Shown here: positions 35,751 to 43,937 of the stretch, in pieces
How the letters are laid out: each line of letters starts with the position of its first letter
How positions within the stretch are numbered: the stretch's first letter is position 1
Assembly: GCA_041688015.1 (NCBI GenBank)
Contig: JBDNIY010000007.1
Coordinates: forward strand, 62,001 to 126,000
Length of the DNA: 64,000 bases
Origin: Parvibaculum sp041688015
GTDB lineage: Bacteria; Pseudomonadota; Alphaproteobacteria; Parvibaculales; Parvibaculaceae
Direction: 5' to 3'
Made by a program: the position numbers and the translations under genes
Notes under the pieces: model-generated
Told to the model about the DNA's origin: nothing
Database searches by the model: none
The model's input: only the letters and a program-made list of their open reading frames with translations

Positions 35751-36482
35751 CTACCAAGGTTCATTATGCGTGCGCACATCCACCTCAAAGCTCCAGGCCG
35801 CGCGCTTTTGGTTATGCAGCATCAGGTAAATGTCGGCGATCCCATCGATGTTGATGAGGCGGCCTTCCTTGCCGCGTGCCGCCGCATAGTCCGGCGCCAT
35901 TGTTTTTAATTTTTCACCGGCAATCCCACCATCGATCACGACATGACCAATATGAAGCCCCTTTGGGCCTAATTCCTTGGCCGCACTTTGCGCCAGATTG
36001 CGCAGCGCCCCTTTGGCCGACGTAAAGGCGACAAAGCCCGCACGCCCGCGCATGCTGGACGATGCGCCTGTGAAAAGGATCGAACCTTCGCCGCGCGGGC
36101 TCATGTGTTTGGCTGCTTCGCGCACAAACAAAAAAGCTCCATAGGCGCAAACTCGCCAGCAGCGCTCAAAATAATCCGCCGCCATGCCTTCCACGCCACC
36201 CGGCATATTGTTGCCTGCATTATAGATGGCAAGCGCCACCGGCCCTTGCGCCTCGGCCTTGGCAAAAAGCGCAACCACGGCGTCTTCGCTAGTGGCGTCG
36301 CATTCAACGGGTGTCGCGCGCCCGCCATTGGCCACGATGGCCTCGGCCACAGACGTCACCTTGCTGAGCGTTCGCCCGGCCACAAAAACATGCAGCCCTT
36401 GGGTGGCCGCCTGTTTGGCGACTGTGGCGCCAAGTCCGTCATGCGGCCCTACGCCGATGATGATTGCTGTTTTGTCTGCCAT
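35751..36482 (-). CDS. SDR-like oxidoreductase with Phe in place of the catalytic Tyr
   Basis: A 243-residue protein from the ATG at 36482, with GGGAG 8 bp upstream. The cofactor loop is atypical (IIIGVGPHDGLGATVAK), NNAG is AIYNAGNN, and Ser is kept in TGASSS. The YxxxK motif reads F153-TSA-K157, so the proton-donating Tyr is lost, although the Lys is present. Relatives with FxxxK and HVVIDGGI-type ends form a recurrent alphaproteobacterial subgroup. The protein may bind NAD(P)H without classical SDR catalysis, or use a different donor. The function is unknown. Confidence 0.85.
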   Translation of the reverse strand: MADKTAIIIGVGPHDGLGATVAKQAATQGLHVFVAGRTLSKVTSVAEAIVANGGRATPVECDATSEDAVVALFAKAEAQGPVALAIYNAGNNMPGGVEGMAADYFERCWRVCAYGAFLFVREAAKHMSPRGEGSILFTGASSSMRGRAGFVAFTSAKGALRNLAQSAAKELGPKGLHIGHVVIDGGIAGEKLKTMAPDYAAARGKEGRLINIDGIADIYLMLHNQKRAAWSFEVDVRTHNEPW

Positions 36483-36586
36483 CCCGCGCTCCCAAAATTC
36501 AGTTTCAACCCAGCATATGGGTTCGTTCCAAAATAGAACCAACTAAATTTCTAGACCGGCCTAAATTTTTGAACCCACATGAAAAA

Positions 36587-37132
36587 TCAGCCCGAAAAGC
36601 CGCCCGCGTCCAGAAAGCTCTGCTCTTGCGGCGTCGAAACCCGGCCCAGCACAGCATTGCGATGCGGAAACCGGCCAAACCGCTTGATGATGTCGATATG
36701 TTCCTCAGCAAATTTCATCGTCTCAGGCTGATCGAGCCGGGCAAAATAGGTCAGCCCCTCCTGCTGGCACGCCAAGTCTTCTGAATGCATAAACGGCATG
36801 TAGATCCAGTTTCGCACGCCCACGGGTAGCTCGACATCAAAGTGCCGTCGGATCACCTCGCGCGTCAGCGCCAGCGCCTTTGCGTCCTGCGCCCAAGCGC
36901 GATGGTCGTTGCGGTAGAGATTGCGCGAAAACTGATCGAGCACAATCACCAGCGCCAACGCCCCTTGCGGCTCGTTGATCCAGTCTTCCAGCTTACCTGC
37001 CAGCGCCTCGGCGTAGGTCACGCCAAATCTCTTCGCGATGTCGGCGTCAAAAGCATCAGACTTCGTCCACCACTTGGCTTCCCCGGCAGCAAACCAGAAA
37101 TCCAGAACATCGCGCGGGCGTACCGTGTTCAT
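36587..37132 (-). CDS. DUF924-family protein
   Basis: A 181-residue protein. The family landmarks are DVLDFWFAAGEAKWWTKSDAFD at the start, ALVIVLDQFSRNLYRND in the middle, and MPFMHSEDLACQQEGLTYF and IIKRFGRFPHRNAVLGR near the end. DUF924 is helical, TPR-like and without a defined role. It is complete for the family. No obvious Shine-Dalgarno precedes the ATG; an 18-bp tandem repeat occupies the gap to the next gene upstream, a CoA ligase whose stop is at 37184. Confidence 0.88.
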   Translation of the reverse strand: MNTVRPRDVLDFWFAAGEAKWWTKSDAFDADIAKRFGVTYAEALAGKLEDWINEPQGALALVIVLDQFSRNLYRNDHRAWAQDAKALALTREVIRRHFDVELPVGVRNWIYMPFMHSEDLACQQEGLTYFARLDQPETMKFAEEHIDIIKRFGRFPHRNAVLGRVSTPQEQSFLDAGGFSG

Positions 37133-37143
37133 CGAACCAACAT

Positions 37144-37179
37144 CAAATCTATCAAACGTACCAAATCTACCAAACGTAC
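37144..37179. repeat. Two adjacent 18-bp direct repeats
   Basis: CAAATCTATCAAACGTAC (37144-37161) is followed at once by CAAATCTACCAAACGTAC (37162-37179), 17 of 18 identical. The 18-mer itself is two similar 9-mers (CAAATCTAY, CAAACGTAC). The repeat fills most of the 51-bp gap between the CoA-ligase stop and the DUF924 start. Confidence 0.85.
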
Positions 37180-37183
37180 TGGG

Positions 37184-38752
37184 TCAATTGACCATCCGTT
37201 CACGCCCCTCCCAGAAGGGCGCGCGCAATTCACGGCGGAGAATTTTGCCTGACGGATTGCGCGGCATCGTGGTGATAAAATCAATCGACTTGGGTGCCTT
37301 GAAACCAGCAATGCGCGTCTTGGCAAAAGCAATAATTTCGGCTGCATCCGCCATTGCATCGGGCTTCAGCACCACACACGCCTTGACCGCTTCGCCCCAA
37401 CGCTCATCAGGCACACCGATCACCGCCACATCGGCAATCGCAGGATGACCAAACAGCGCGTTCTCAACCTCGGCGGGATAGACGTTTTCGCCACCCGACA
37501 CGATCATGTCTTTCACACGGTCGTGAATATAGAGATAGCCGTCCTCATCAAAATAACCCGCATCGCCCGATGCAAACCAGCCATCCTTAATCGAATCCTT
37601 CGTCGCTTCAGGCTTGTTCCAATAAGCCTTCATCAGCGCACCCGTCTTGATCAGAATTTCACCGACGCCACCCTGCGCCACATCCTTGCCATTCTCATCG
37701 ACAATACGGATCTCCGTACCCGGATTGGGAATGCCGCAAGAGCGCAGCTTGCCCTTGGCTGGATCATGCGCGTGCGGCGGCAGATGCGTTGCCGATCCCG
37801 TTGTCTCGGTCAGCCCGTAAAGCTGAACAAAATCACAACCAAACACATCCTGCGCTTGACGCAACACGTCTTCGGCAATGGGCGAAGCGCCATAAAGGAT
37901 TTGTCGGATCGACGAGACATTAGTGGATTTGAGCGCAGGTAGCTGCAGAATAAACATGATGACCGCAGGCACGATGAAGGCAATGCTGATCTTTTCTTTT
38001 TCGATCAACTGAAGGATTAAGGCTGGATCAACGTCTTTGATAATCACATTCTTCGTGCCATGGGCATGGCCGATAATACCGATATTGACGCCTGCCACAT
38101 GGAACAGCGGCATGCAGACAAGGTTCACTTCCCCCACATCCCAATTGGCCCAACCGGCCGTGACGCTGCCGTTCAGAATGTCGATATAATTAGCATTCAT
38201 CAACTGCACGCCTTTGGGATGGCCAGTCGTGCCGCTGGTATAAAGCTGGATCACATCATCATCGAGCGCATCAGCTAAAACAGGATCAGTGGCGGGAAAG
38301 CTATCGCGCCATTCATCAAATGATGTCCATGTCGCATGGCCGCCGTCCAGCGCAATCACGCGTTTGACGCTGGGGCATTGGTCAAGCACTTGGCTGACTG
38401 TTTCATAAAATTCCGCCCCGACAAAAAGCATCTCTGTTTTGGCATCATTCAACACATAGGCGATTTCGGGCGGTGCCAAGCGCCAGTTCACCCCCACCAC
38501 CACAGACTTCGCTTTGAAAGCGCCATACAGCATCTCGAAGTAACGGTCCGAGCTTTTGCCAATAAAGCCTATCCGCGTATCCGGCTTCATGCCTTCGCCG
38601 ATCAGCCCCTGGGCCACACGATTGGCGCGTTCATCGAGCTCAGCATAGGTCGTCGTGCGGTCCTCAAAAACCTGCGCGATTGCGCCGCCATTGGCCCGCG
38701 CTTGATAGCGAGAAATATCGGCAACCGATTTGATGTGCTCGTGATCGAACAT
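37184..38752 (-). CDS. AMP-binding acyl-CoA synthetase
   Basis: A 522-residue ANL-family enzyme. P-loop: IQLYTSGTTGHPKGVQL. A5: QLYGLTETTGSATHLPPH. Hinge: HDRVKDMIVSGGENVYPAEV. The catalytic Lys region near the end is MPRNPSGKILRREL. It resembles FadD13-like or o-succinylbenzoate-type medium/long-chain fatty acid CoA ligases. It lies 51 bp before DUF924 in a leftward unit and diverges from the CMD/SDR/MBL genes that begin at 38932. Confidence 0.93.
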   Translation of the reverse strand: MFDHEHIKSVADISRYQARANGGAIAQVFEDRTTTYAELDERANRVAQGLIGEGMKPDTRIGFIGKSSDRYFEMLYGAFKAKSVVVGVNWRLAPPEIAYVLNDAKTEMLFVGAEFYETVSQVLDQCPSVKRVIALDGGHATWTSFDEWRDSFPATDPVLADALDDDVIQLYTSGTTGHPKGVQLMNANYIDILNGSVTAGWANWDVGEVNLVCMPLFHVAGVNIGIIGHAHGTKNVIIKDVDPALILQLIEKEKISIAFIVPAVIMFILQLPALKSTNVSSIRQILYGASPIAEDVLRQAQDVFGCDFVQLYGLTETTGSATHLPPHAHDPAKGKLRSCGIPNPGTEIRIVDENGKDVAQGGVGEILIKTGALMKAYWNKPEATKDSIKDGWFASGDAGYFDEDGYLYIHDRVKDMIVSGGENVYPAEVENALFGHPAIADVAVIGVPDERWGEAVKACVVLKPDAMADAAEIIAFAKTRIAGFKAPKSIDFITTMPRNPSGKILRRELRAPFWEGRERMVN

Positions 38753-38931
38753 GATGGTGTCTCCCCAGACGCTATTTTTCAGCCATTGGGGTTGTTCCCC
38801 ATTTATTTGCCAAAGTGTAGCCGCGAATGCGCAAGCCGCAAAGGCTTCAAGACGACAGAGGCTCGACAGCCGCCGTGCTGGCGCTAGACTGGCCCAAACA
38901 AAAAGACATGCCAGCAGGGAGAACAGACAAA

Positions 38932-39483
38932 ATGGCCCGCATACCCTATTTCGATCCGGCCCTAGCCGAAGGCCGCGCCAAAGAGGCCTACAAGAAGCTG
39001 CCGCCGCTTAACATCTTTCGCATGCTCGGCCATTCCGGCGACATGCTTGATGCCTTCACAAAGTTCGGCAACGCCATTCTCATGCATTCAGACCTCGACC
39101 CGATTTTGCGTGAAATCGCCATTGTGCGCGTCGGTGTGCTAAAGGGCAGCACCTATGAGGTGCATCAGCATGAACGCATCTCGCGCCAACTCGGCATGAG
39201 CGATGACAAGATCAAGGCGATCCATGAAGGCCCCGACGCCAAGGCGTTCAGCCCGTTGGAAAGCCTCGTCATGCGCTTTGCTGACGACATTGTTGCCAAC
39301 ACCCGCGCCTCGGATGCGACCTTTAATCCACTGGCCGAACAGCTCCCCCCCAAGCAATTGCAAGAGCTTGTCATCACCATCGGCTTCTATACCGCTGTGT
39401 CCTATTTCCTCGAAACCTTCGACGTCGATATTGAGGAAAAAGGCAAAGAGCCGACCGTCAATCTCTCTGGCAAGAAGGCGTGA
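38932..39483 (+). CDS. Carboxymuconolactone decarboxylase (CMD)-family protein 1
   Basis: A 183-residue protein from the ATG at 38932 (MARIPYFDPALAEGRAKEAY), with GGGAGA about 9 bp upstream. The all-helical CMD/AhpD core has LREIAIVRVGVLKGSTYEVHQH. The CxxC pair of AhpD-type peroxidases is absent (GSTYE), so thiol redox activity is not expected; the HQH segment is kept. The role is unknown in this subgroup. It is the first of four closely spaced rightward genes (CMD, CMD, SDR, MBL). Confidence 0.85.
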   Translation: MARIPYFDPALAEGRAKEAYKKLPPLNIFRMLGHSGDMLDAFTKFGNAILMHSDLDPILREIAIVRVGVLKGSTYEVHQHERISRQLGMSDDKIKAIHEGPDAKAFSPLESLVMRFADDIVANTRASDATFNPLAEQLPPKQLQELVITIGFYTAVSYFLETFDVDIEEKGKEPTVNLSGKKA

Positions 39484-39485
39484 AC

Positions 39486-40052
39486 ATGGCGCTCCTGCCC
39501 TATCCCGATCCCGCCGACTTGCCGCCTGCCAACCGTGCCCTCCTCCAAGGCTTGCCGCAACTCAACATCTTCAAGATGCTGGCAGGTAGCGGCCCGTCCT
39601 TTGCGCCCTTAATGGCGCTCATCAATGCCTATCTGAACGATGGCATCCTTGATGCGGAACTGCGCGAGCTTGTCATTCTCCGCGTCGGGCATCTTTGCAA
39701 GTCACCTTATGAGTTGCACCAGCACGTCCGTGTCTCGCGCGCGCTGGGCCTGAGTGATGCGCGCATCGCTGCCACCAAGGGCAACCTCCCCTCGGCGCTG
39801 TTCAGCCCTGCCGAAAATGCCGCCCTCGCGCTCACCGATGACCTGACCGCGCACGTAAAGGGCGCCCCAGCGCTGGTCGAAGCGGTGCGTGGCCACATCG
39901 GCGATAGCGGCACGCAAGAACTCATCATTATCATCGGCGTCTATCTGCTGGTCTGCCGCTTTCTCGAAACGCTGGAGATCGAGATCGAGGATAAAGACAT
40001 CGAAGGCAGCGGCCTTGATGAAATCAAACGGAGCATGGAGCGTCATGTCTGA
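39486..40052 (+). CDS. Carboxymuconolactone decarboxylase (CMD)-family protein 2
   Basis: A 188-residue paralogue of the preceding gene, starting 3 bp after its stop (ATG at 39486; a GTG at 39480 is an alternative). Both share a PxLNIFxML segment and the LRELVILRVGHLCKSPYELHQHVRVSRALG core. Only one Cys remains of the AhpD CxxC pair, so peroxidase function is unlikely. Two adjacent paralogues suggest hetero-oligomer formation, which is inference. Its end overlaps the SDR gene by 8 bp. Confidence 0.85.
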   Translation: MALLPYPDPADLPPANRALLQGLPQLNIFKMLAGSGPSFAPLMALINAYLNDGILDAELRELVILRVGHLCKSPYELHQHVRVSRALGLSDARIAATKGNLPSALFSPAENAALALTDDLTAHVKGAPALVEAVRGHIGDSGTQELIIIIGVYLLVCRFLETLEIEIEDKDIEGSGLDEIKRSMERHV

Positions 40053-40899
40053 GGCAAGCACACCCGAAAAAGAGAGATATGTCCGTCCTCTAAGCCCCGA
40101 GTCACAAGGCTTGGCGCCGGGTCGTGGCCGCTTGACGGGCCGCAACATTCTCGTTGTTGGTGGCGGCCAGCGCGTTGTCGATGCTGAAACCGATCCCGTC
40201 GGCAATGGCCGCGCCATGTCACTCTTGTTTGCCCGCGAAGGTGCCACCGTCGCCGTGGCAGATGCAAACCTTGCCGCCGCCGAAGAAACCGTCGCCATGA
40301 TCGCCAGCGAGGGCGGCCACGCCCATGCGATCAAAGCCGACATCTCAAAACCTGCCGACATCACCGCGATGGTCGCCTCCGCGATTGAAAAGCTCGGCGC
40401 GCTCGACGGGCTCGTGCTGAATGTCGGCATCGGCGTGGGCGCGCTCGGCCTTGCGGGCGCAAACGCTGACGATTGGGACAAGGCGCTCGCGGTCAACCTG
40501 CGCGGCCCCATGCTCATCTGCAAAGACGCTTTGCCAAAACTCACCGACGGCGCGTCGATCATCTTCATCTCGTCCATCGCCGGCATGGTCGCAGGCTCAC
40601 GTCTTCCCTCCTACGATGCCTCCAAGGCCGCCCTCGGTGGCTTAATGCGCCACGTCGCCATGGAAGGTGCACGCCACGGCATCCGCGCCAACATCGTCGC
40701 GCCGGGCCTTGTCGATACGCCGCTTGGCCGCCTTGCCACCAAAGGCCGCCCCTCGCGCGGCCGCTCGCCCACCCCGTTCGGGCGACAAGCCACCGGCTGG
40801 GAAGTCGCCTATGCGGCACTCTTCTTCATGTCGGACGAAGCCGTCTATGTGAATGCACAAACGCTGGCCGTCGATTGCGGCATGACGGGCATTTCCTGA
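40045..40899 (+). CDS. SDR-family oxidoreductase with extended cofactor loop
   Basis: A 284-residue protein from the ATG at 40045 (MSEASTPEKERYVRPLS), overlapping the CMD2 stop by 8 bp. The glycine-rich loop is unusually long (NILVVGGGQRVVDAETDPVG then NGRA), with about ten extra residues compared with TGxxxGIG. Ser (ISSIAG) and YDASKAA (YxxxK) are intact, as is the end DCGMTG. It is probably an NAD(P)-dependent alcohol or keto dehydrogenase of the same pathway as its neighbours. The longer ORF starting at 39889 is shadow sequence of CMD2. Confidence 0.88.
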   Translation: MSEASTPEKERYVRPLSPESQGLAPGRGRLTGRNILVVGGGQRVVDAETDPVGNGRAMSLLFAREGATVAVADANLAAAEETVAMIASEGGHAHAIKADISKPADITAMVASAIEKLGALDGLVLNVGIGVGALGLAGANADDWDKALAVNLRGPMLICKDALPKLTDGASIIFISSIAGMVAGSRLPSYDASKAALGGLMRHVAMEGARHGIRANIVAPGLVDTPLGRLATKGRPSRGRSPTPFGRQATGWEVAYAALFFMSDEAVYVNAQTLAVDCGMTGIS

Positions 40900-40909
40900 G
40901 GAATAAGAT

Positions 40910-41884
40910 ATGTCACTGGGATTGAGTAAGTTTCGATATACCAAAGGCCTCCACGATCTCGGTAATGGCGGCTACGCTTGGTTGCAGCCCGATGGCGGTT
41001 GGGGCTGGTCAAATGCTGGCCTCATCGTCGATCGCGGCGAGAGCCTGCTGGTGGACACTTTGTTCGATGTGCCACTGACGCGCGACATGCTGGCGGCCAT
41101 GCGCAAGGCCGAACCCGTTGCCGCCGCCAAAATCAAAACGCTCGTCAACACACATCACAATGGCGACCATTGCTACGGCAATGAATGTTGCGAAGGCGCT
41201 GAGATCATCGCCCATACGCTCGCCAAGGAAGCCATGATCCATGAAGGCCCAGACCTTCTGATTGGCTTTCTCAAGGCCGCCCCGCAGTTGGGCGATGTCG
41301 GCACCTTCCTCACCAAATGTTTTGGCGCCTTTGACTTTGGAAGCGTCACCCAAACGCTCCCCACCACCACCTTCGACACCGAGATCACGCGGCAAGTCGG
41401 CGACAAGACCGTGCAAATCATGCATGTCGGCTCCGCCCATACGCCCGGCGATGCCTTGGTCTATGTGCCCGCCGACAAGACCGTCTTCACCGGCGATATC
41501 CTCTTTATTGAGGGCCATCCAATCATGTGGGAAGGCCCTGTCTCAAATTGGCTCCACGCTTGCAATCGTATCCTCGCCATGGATGTCGAGACCGTCGTGC
41601 CCGGCCACGGGCCCATCACCGACAAAAAAGGCGTCATGGCGGTGCGCGACTACCTCCTCTATGTCGAAAAAGAGGCCCGCAAGCGCTATGATGCTGGCTT
41701 GTCAGCCTTTGACGCGGCCGCCGACATTGATATGACCGATTATGACAATTGGGGGGATCGCGAGCGTATCGTCATCAATGTGGCAACGCTCTACAAAGAG
41801 TTCTCCGGCGACCAAAACCCCAACGAAGCCGCCAATCTCTTCGCCCAAATGGCCCTCCTCGCCAAACGTCAGGGCCGCCTCTGA
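40910..41884 (+). CDS. MBL-fold metallo-hydrolase
   Basis: A 324-residue protein. The metal motif is NTHHNGDHCYGN, where the second His of HxHxDH is Asn, a known variant (THxNGDH). Later ligands are His in VGSAHTPGDALVYVPADKT and Asp/His in FTGDILFIEGHP and VPGHGPIT. There is no signal peptide. Related enzymes act as lactonases, thioesterases or glyoxalase-II-like hydrolases; the substrate is unknown. It starts 10 bp after the SDR gene, making it the last member of the CMD/CMD/SDR/MBL unit. Confidence 0.9.
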   Translation: MSLGLSKFRYTKGLHDLGNGGYAWLQPDGGWGWSNAGLIVDRGESLLVDTLFDVPLTRDMLAAMRKAEPVAAAKIKTLVNTHHNGDHCYGNECCEGAEIIAHTLAKEAMIHEGPDLLIGFLKAAPQLGDVGTFLTKCFGAFDFGSVTQTLPTTTFDTEITRQVGDKTVQIMHVGSAHTPGDALVYVPADKTVFTGDILFIEGHPIMWEGPVSNWLHACNRILAMDVETVVPGHGPITDKKGVMAVRDYLLYVEKEARKRYDAGLSAFDAAADIDMTDYDNWGDRERIVINVATLYKEFSGDQNPNEAANLFAQMALLAKRQGRL

Positions 41885-41903
41885 GCGACGCTTAAAGTTT
41901 GTG

Positions 41904-41929
41904 GGAACCTTTTCACGCGCCGACCCGTC
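41904..41929 (+). promoter_or_regulatory. Candidate ECF-type promoter of the sigma factor gene
   Basis: GGAAC (41904-41908), a 17-bp spacer, then CGTC (41926-41929) matches the general ECF pattern (GGAAC ... CGTC/CGTT) and sits 25 bp before the sigma-factor ATG. Autoregulation is the natural reading, but it is untested. Confidence 0.55.
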
Positions 41930-41953
41930 TATATAGGGCAAGGAGGTGTTTTG

Positions 41954-42676
41954 ATGAAGCTGGCCATAAACGTAAATGAAATCGCGGCTTTACCGCTTTC
42001 GCCTGAACTCGAAGACGCAAAGCTCGTTGCTGCGTTGCGTCAGGGCGAAACGCACGCCTTTGAGCGCATCATGCGGCGCTATAATCAGCGCCTCTTCCGC
42101 GTCGCCCGTTCCATTCTGCGTAATGAAACCGAGGCTGAAGACGCCTTACAGGAGGCTTGGCTGCGCGCCTTCACCCATATGGATAAATTGCAAGACACAA
42201 GCCGGCTTGGCGGCTGGCTGGCGCGCATCGCGGCCAATGAAGCGCTTGATCGCCTGCGCCGTCGCGGCCCAGCACTGCCTGACAATGCCGAAGCGTTGAG
42301 CGAGCGCATCGCCGCACCGGGCGCTTCAGCTCCACTGCCGACCCCCGAAGCCGAAGAGCGCCGCCGCGAAGCCCGCAGCCTCATTGAACAAGCCGTTGAC
42401 CGCTTGCCAGAAAATTTCCGTATGGTTTTCATGCTCCGCTCTATCGAAGAATTGAGCATCGAAGAGACGGCGCAAATTCTGGCAATCCCGCGCGACACCG
42501 TCAAAACGCGCCTCCATCGCGCCAACAAACTTTTGCGCGAAGACCTCAAAGGCGTGCTCGAAGCCACTCTGCCCGATGTCTTCGGCTTCGATGGCGCACG
42601 TTGCGACCGTATCGTCGCCAATGTGCAAAACGCGCTGCATAAAGCCAGCGGCGCGCTCCCTCAGCCGCCTGACTGA
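41954..42676 (+). CDS. ECF-type RNA polymerase sigma factor
   Basis: A 240-residue sigma factor from the ATG at 41954, which has AAGGAGGTG 7 bp upstream. Region 2 includes FERIMRRYNQRLFRVARSIL and EAEDALQEAWLRAF; region 4 includes VDRLPENFRMVFMLRSIEEL and AQILAIPRDTVKTRLHRAN. A 40-residue C-terminal extension with FGFDGARCDRIVANVQ is typical of an ECF subgroup found beside cytochrome-c and ferritin-like genes. No anti-sigma factor gene is adjacent, so the activation route is unclear; the extension may act in regulation. Confidence 0.92.
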   Translation: MKLAINVNEIAALPLSPELEDAKLVAALRQGETHAFERIMRRYNQRLFRVARSILRNETEAEDALQEAWLRAFTHMDKLQDTSRLGGWLARIAANEALDRLRRRGPALPDNAEALSERIAAPGASAPLPTPEAEERRREARSLIEQAVDRLPENFRMVFMLRSIEELSIEETAQILAIPRDTVKTRLHRANKLLREDLKGVLEATLPDVFGFDGARCDRIVANVQNALHKASGALPQPPD

Positions 42677-42717
42677 TCGCTTCTAAGCCTAAACTGAACA
42701 CGACAGACTATCCGCGT

Positions 42718-42739
42718 ACGGAAAATTAGTCATTTCCGT
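42718..42739. promoter_or_regulatory. Inverted repeat upstream of the ferritin-like gene
   Basis: ACGGAAA (42718-42724) and TTTCCGT (42733-42739) are perfect complements with an 8-bp spacer, 41 bp before the ferritin-like ATG. It could be an operator or a weak hairpin after the sigma gene; there is no T run. Confidence 0.5.
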
Positions 42740-42780
42740 CAATGACACCGCTTGTCTAATTTCGAACCACGAGGAACAAA

Positions 42781-43362
42781 ATGAAAAACGACACAAACAC
42801 CACCCTCACCATCCCGAACCGCCGCAAATTTCTCGTCGCCAGCGGCGGGGCCACACTGTCTGCCGCGGCCGTCGCCATGCTTGCAGGTGGCGGATCGCTC
42901 ATCGGCTCCACAGCCGCTTATGCCGATACAGCGACTGACGTCGGCATTCTTAACACCGCGTTGGGTGCAGAAATGCAGGCCATCGCGGCCTATCAGGTCG
43001 GCGCAGAAAGCGGCCTGCTCAAACCCGACGTCAAAGCCCTTGCCATCACCTTTCAGGGTCATCACAAGCAGCATGCTGACATCTTGCGCAGCACCGTAAA
43101 AAAGCTCGGTGGCACAGCCGTCGAAAGGCTGAAAGACTATGGCTTCCCGCTCGAAACGCTGAAGACACAGACTGACGTGCTGCAATTTGCGGCCGGTCTC
43201 GAAAAAGGTGCCGTGAGCGCTTATCTCGGTGCCGTCGGGCAATTTGAAAACCGCGATCTGGCAAAAGCGGCGGCCAGCATCCTCGGCGACGAAGCCATGC
43301 ATTGGGCGGTCCTACGCTACGCGCTCGGCCAAGAGCCAGTGCCGTCCGCCTTCATGGAATAA
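42781..43362 (+). CDS. Tat-exported ferritin-like domain protein
   Basis: A 193-residue protein. A twin-arginine signal is present (NRRKFLVASGGATLSAAAVA), then a hydrophobic region with probable cleavage after AYA near 48. The mature part is a four-helix bundle with candidate di-iron ligands: Glu in LGAEMQAIAAYQ, His in GHHKQHADIL, Glu in LEKGAVSAYLG, Glu/His in GDEAMHWAVLRYALG. Export via Tat suggests folding with metal before transport. The function is probably periplasmic iron/peroxide handling. It follows an ECF sigma gene and precedes a cytochrome c gene. Confidence 0.88.
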   Translation: MKNDTNTTLTIPNRRKFLVASGGATLSAAAVAMLAGGGSLIGSTAAYADTATDVGILNTALGAEMQAIAAYQVGAESGLLKPDVKALAITFQGHHKQHADILRSTVKKLGGTAVERLKDYGFPLETLKTQTDVLQFAAGLEKGAVSAYLGAVGQFENRDLAKAAASILGDEAMHWAVLRYALGQEPVPSAFME

Positions 43363-43379
43363 CCCCTGCGACCGAGGAA

Positions 43380-43408
43380 GCGGCGGGGTATCCCCCGTAC
43401 CCCGCCGC
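43380..43408 (+). other. GC-rich hairpin between ferritin-like and cytochrome c genes
   Basis: GCGGCGGGGTA (43380-43390) pairs perfectly with TACCCCGCCGC (43398-43408). No T run follows, so it is not a classical terminator; it may reduce read-through or protect the upstream mRNA end. Confidence 0.6.
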
Positions 43409-43437
43409 GCCCGCCGCGCCTTCGTGGAAATTGAGAC

Positions 43438-43857
43438 ATGCCCCATCCATTTTTGACTTTACTGCCAGTGCTTGCCCTTGCCTTTACGCTGAGCCTTGCC
43501 CCCACAGCCGCCGCCAATGCGGCTGAGGCGGCCAATACCACAAGCAATTCTGTTGGCGATGTCGATCACGGCAAAGATATCTATCGCCAATGTCGCTCTT
43601 GTCATATGCCTGCACAAAATAGCATCGGCCCCAAACATTGTGGTGTCGTCGGTCGCGTTGCGGGCACTGTGCCTGACTACAGCTATTCGCCTGCGATGAA
43701 AAAGAGCGGCATCACATGGACACCTGCCAACCTCGACCGCTTTATCGACCATCCTTCTGTGGTCATACCCGGCACCTATATGCCGTTTGCCGGTATCCAT
43801 GACCCCCAAGACCGCGCCGATCTCATTGCCTATCTTACGACACTTACCTGCTCGTAA
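43438..43857 (+). CDS. Class I c-type cytochrome (periplasmic)
   Basis: A 139-residue protein with a signal peptide (ALAFTLSLAPTAAANA, cleavage near 25-30). The haem motif is CRSCH, the sixth ligand region is PFAGIHDPQDRADLIAY with Met in GTYMPFAG, and SIGPKHCGVVGRVAG matches cytochrome c2-like proteins. It is a periplasmic electron carrier. It lies after a Tat ferritin-like gene whose transcription may depend on the ECF factor upstream. A third Cys (C near the end) is not in a haem motif. Confidence 0.9.
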   Translation: MPHPFLTLLPVLALAFTLSLAPTAAANAAEAANTTSNSVGDVDHGKDIYRQCRSCHMPAQNSIGPKHCGVVGRVAGTVPDYSYSPAMKKSGITWTPANLDRFIDHPSVVIPGTYMPFAGIHDPQDRADLIAYLTTLTCS

Positions 43858-43937
43858 GTTTTCTCAAGCCCCTGCCATAGACAGCGCCAGCGCGACGCGT
43901 GATGATCCCCGTAAATAAAACCCGCTGGGGAGGCTCA

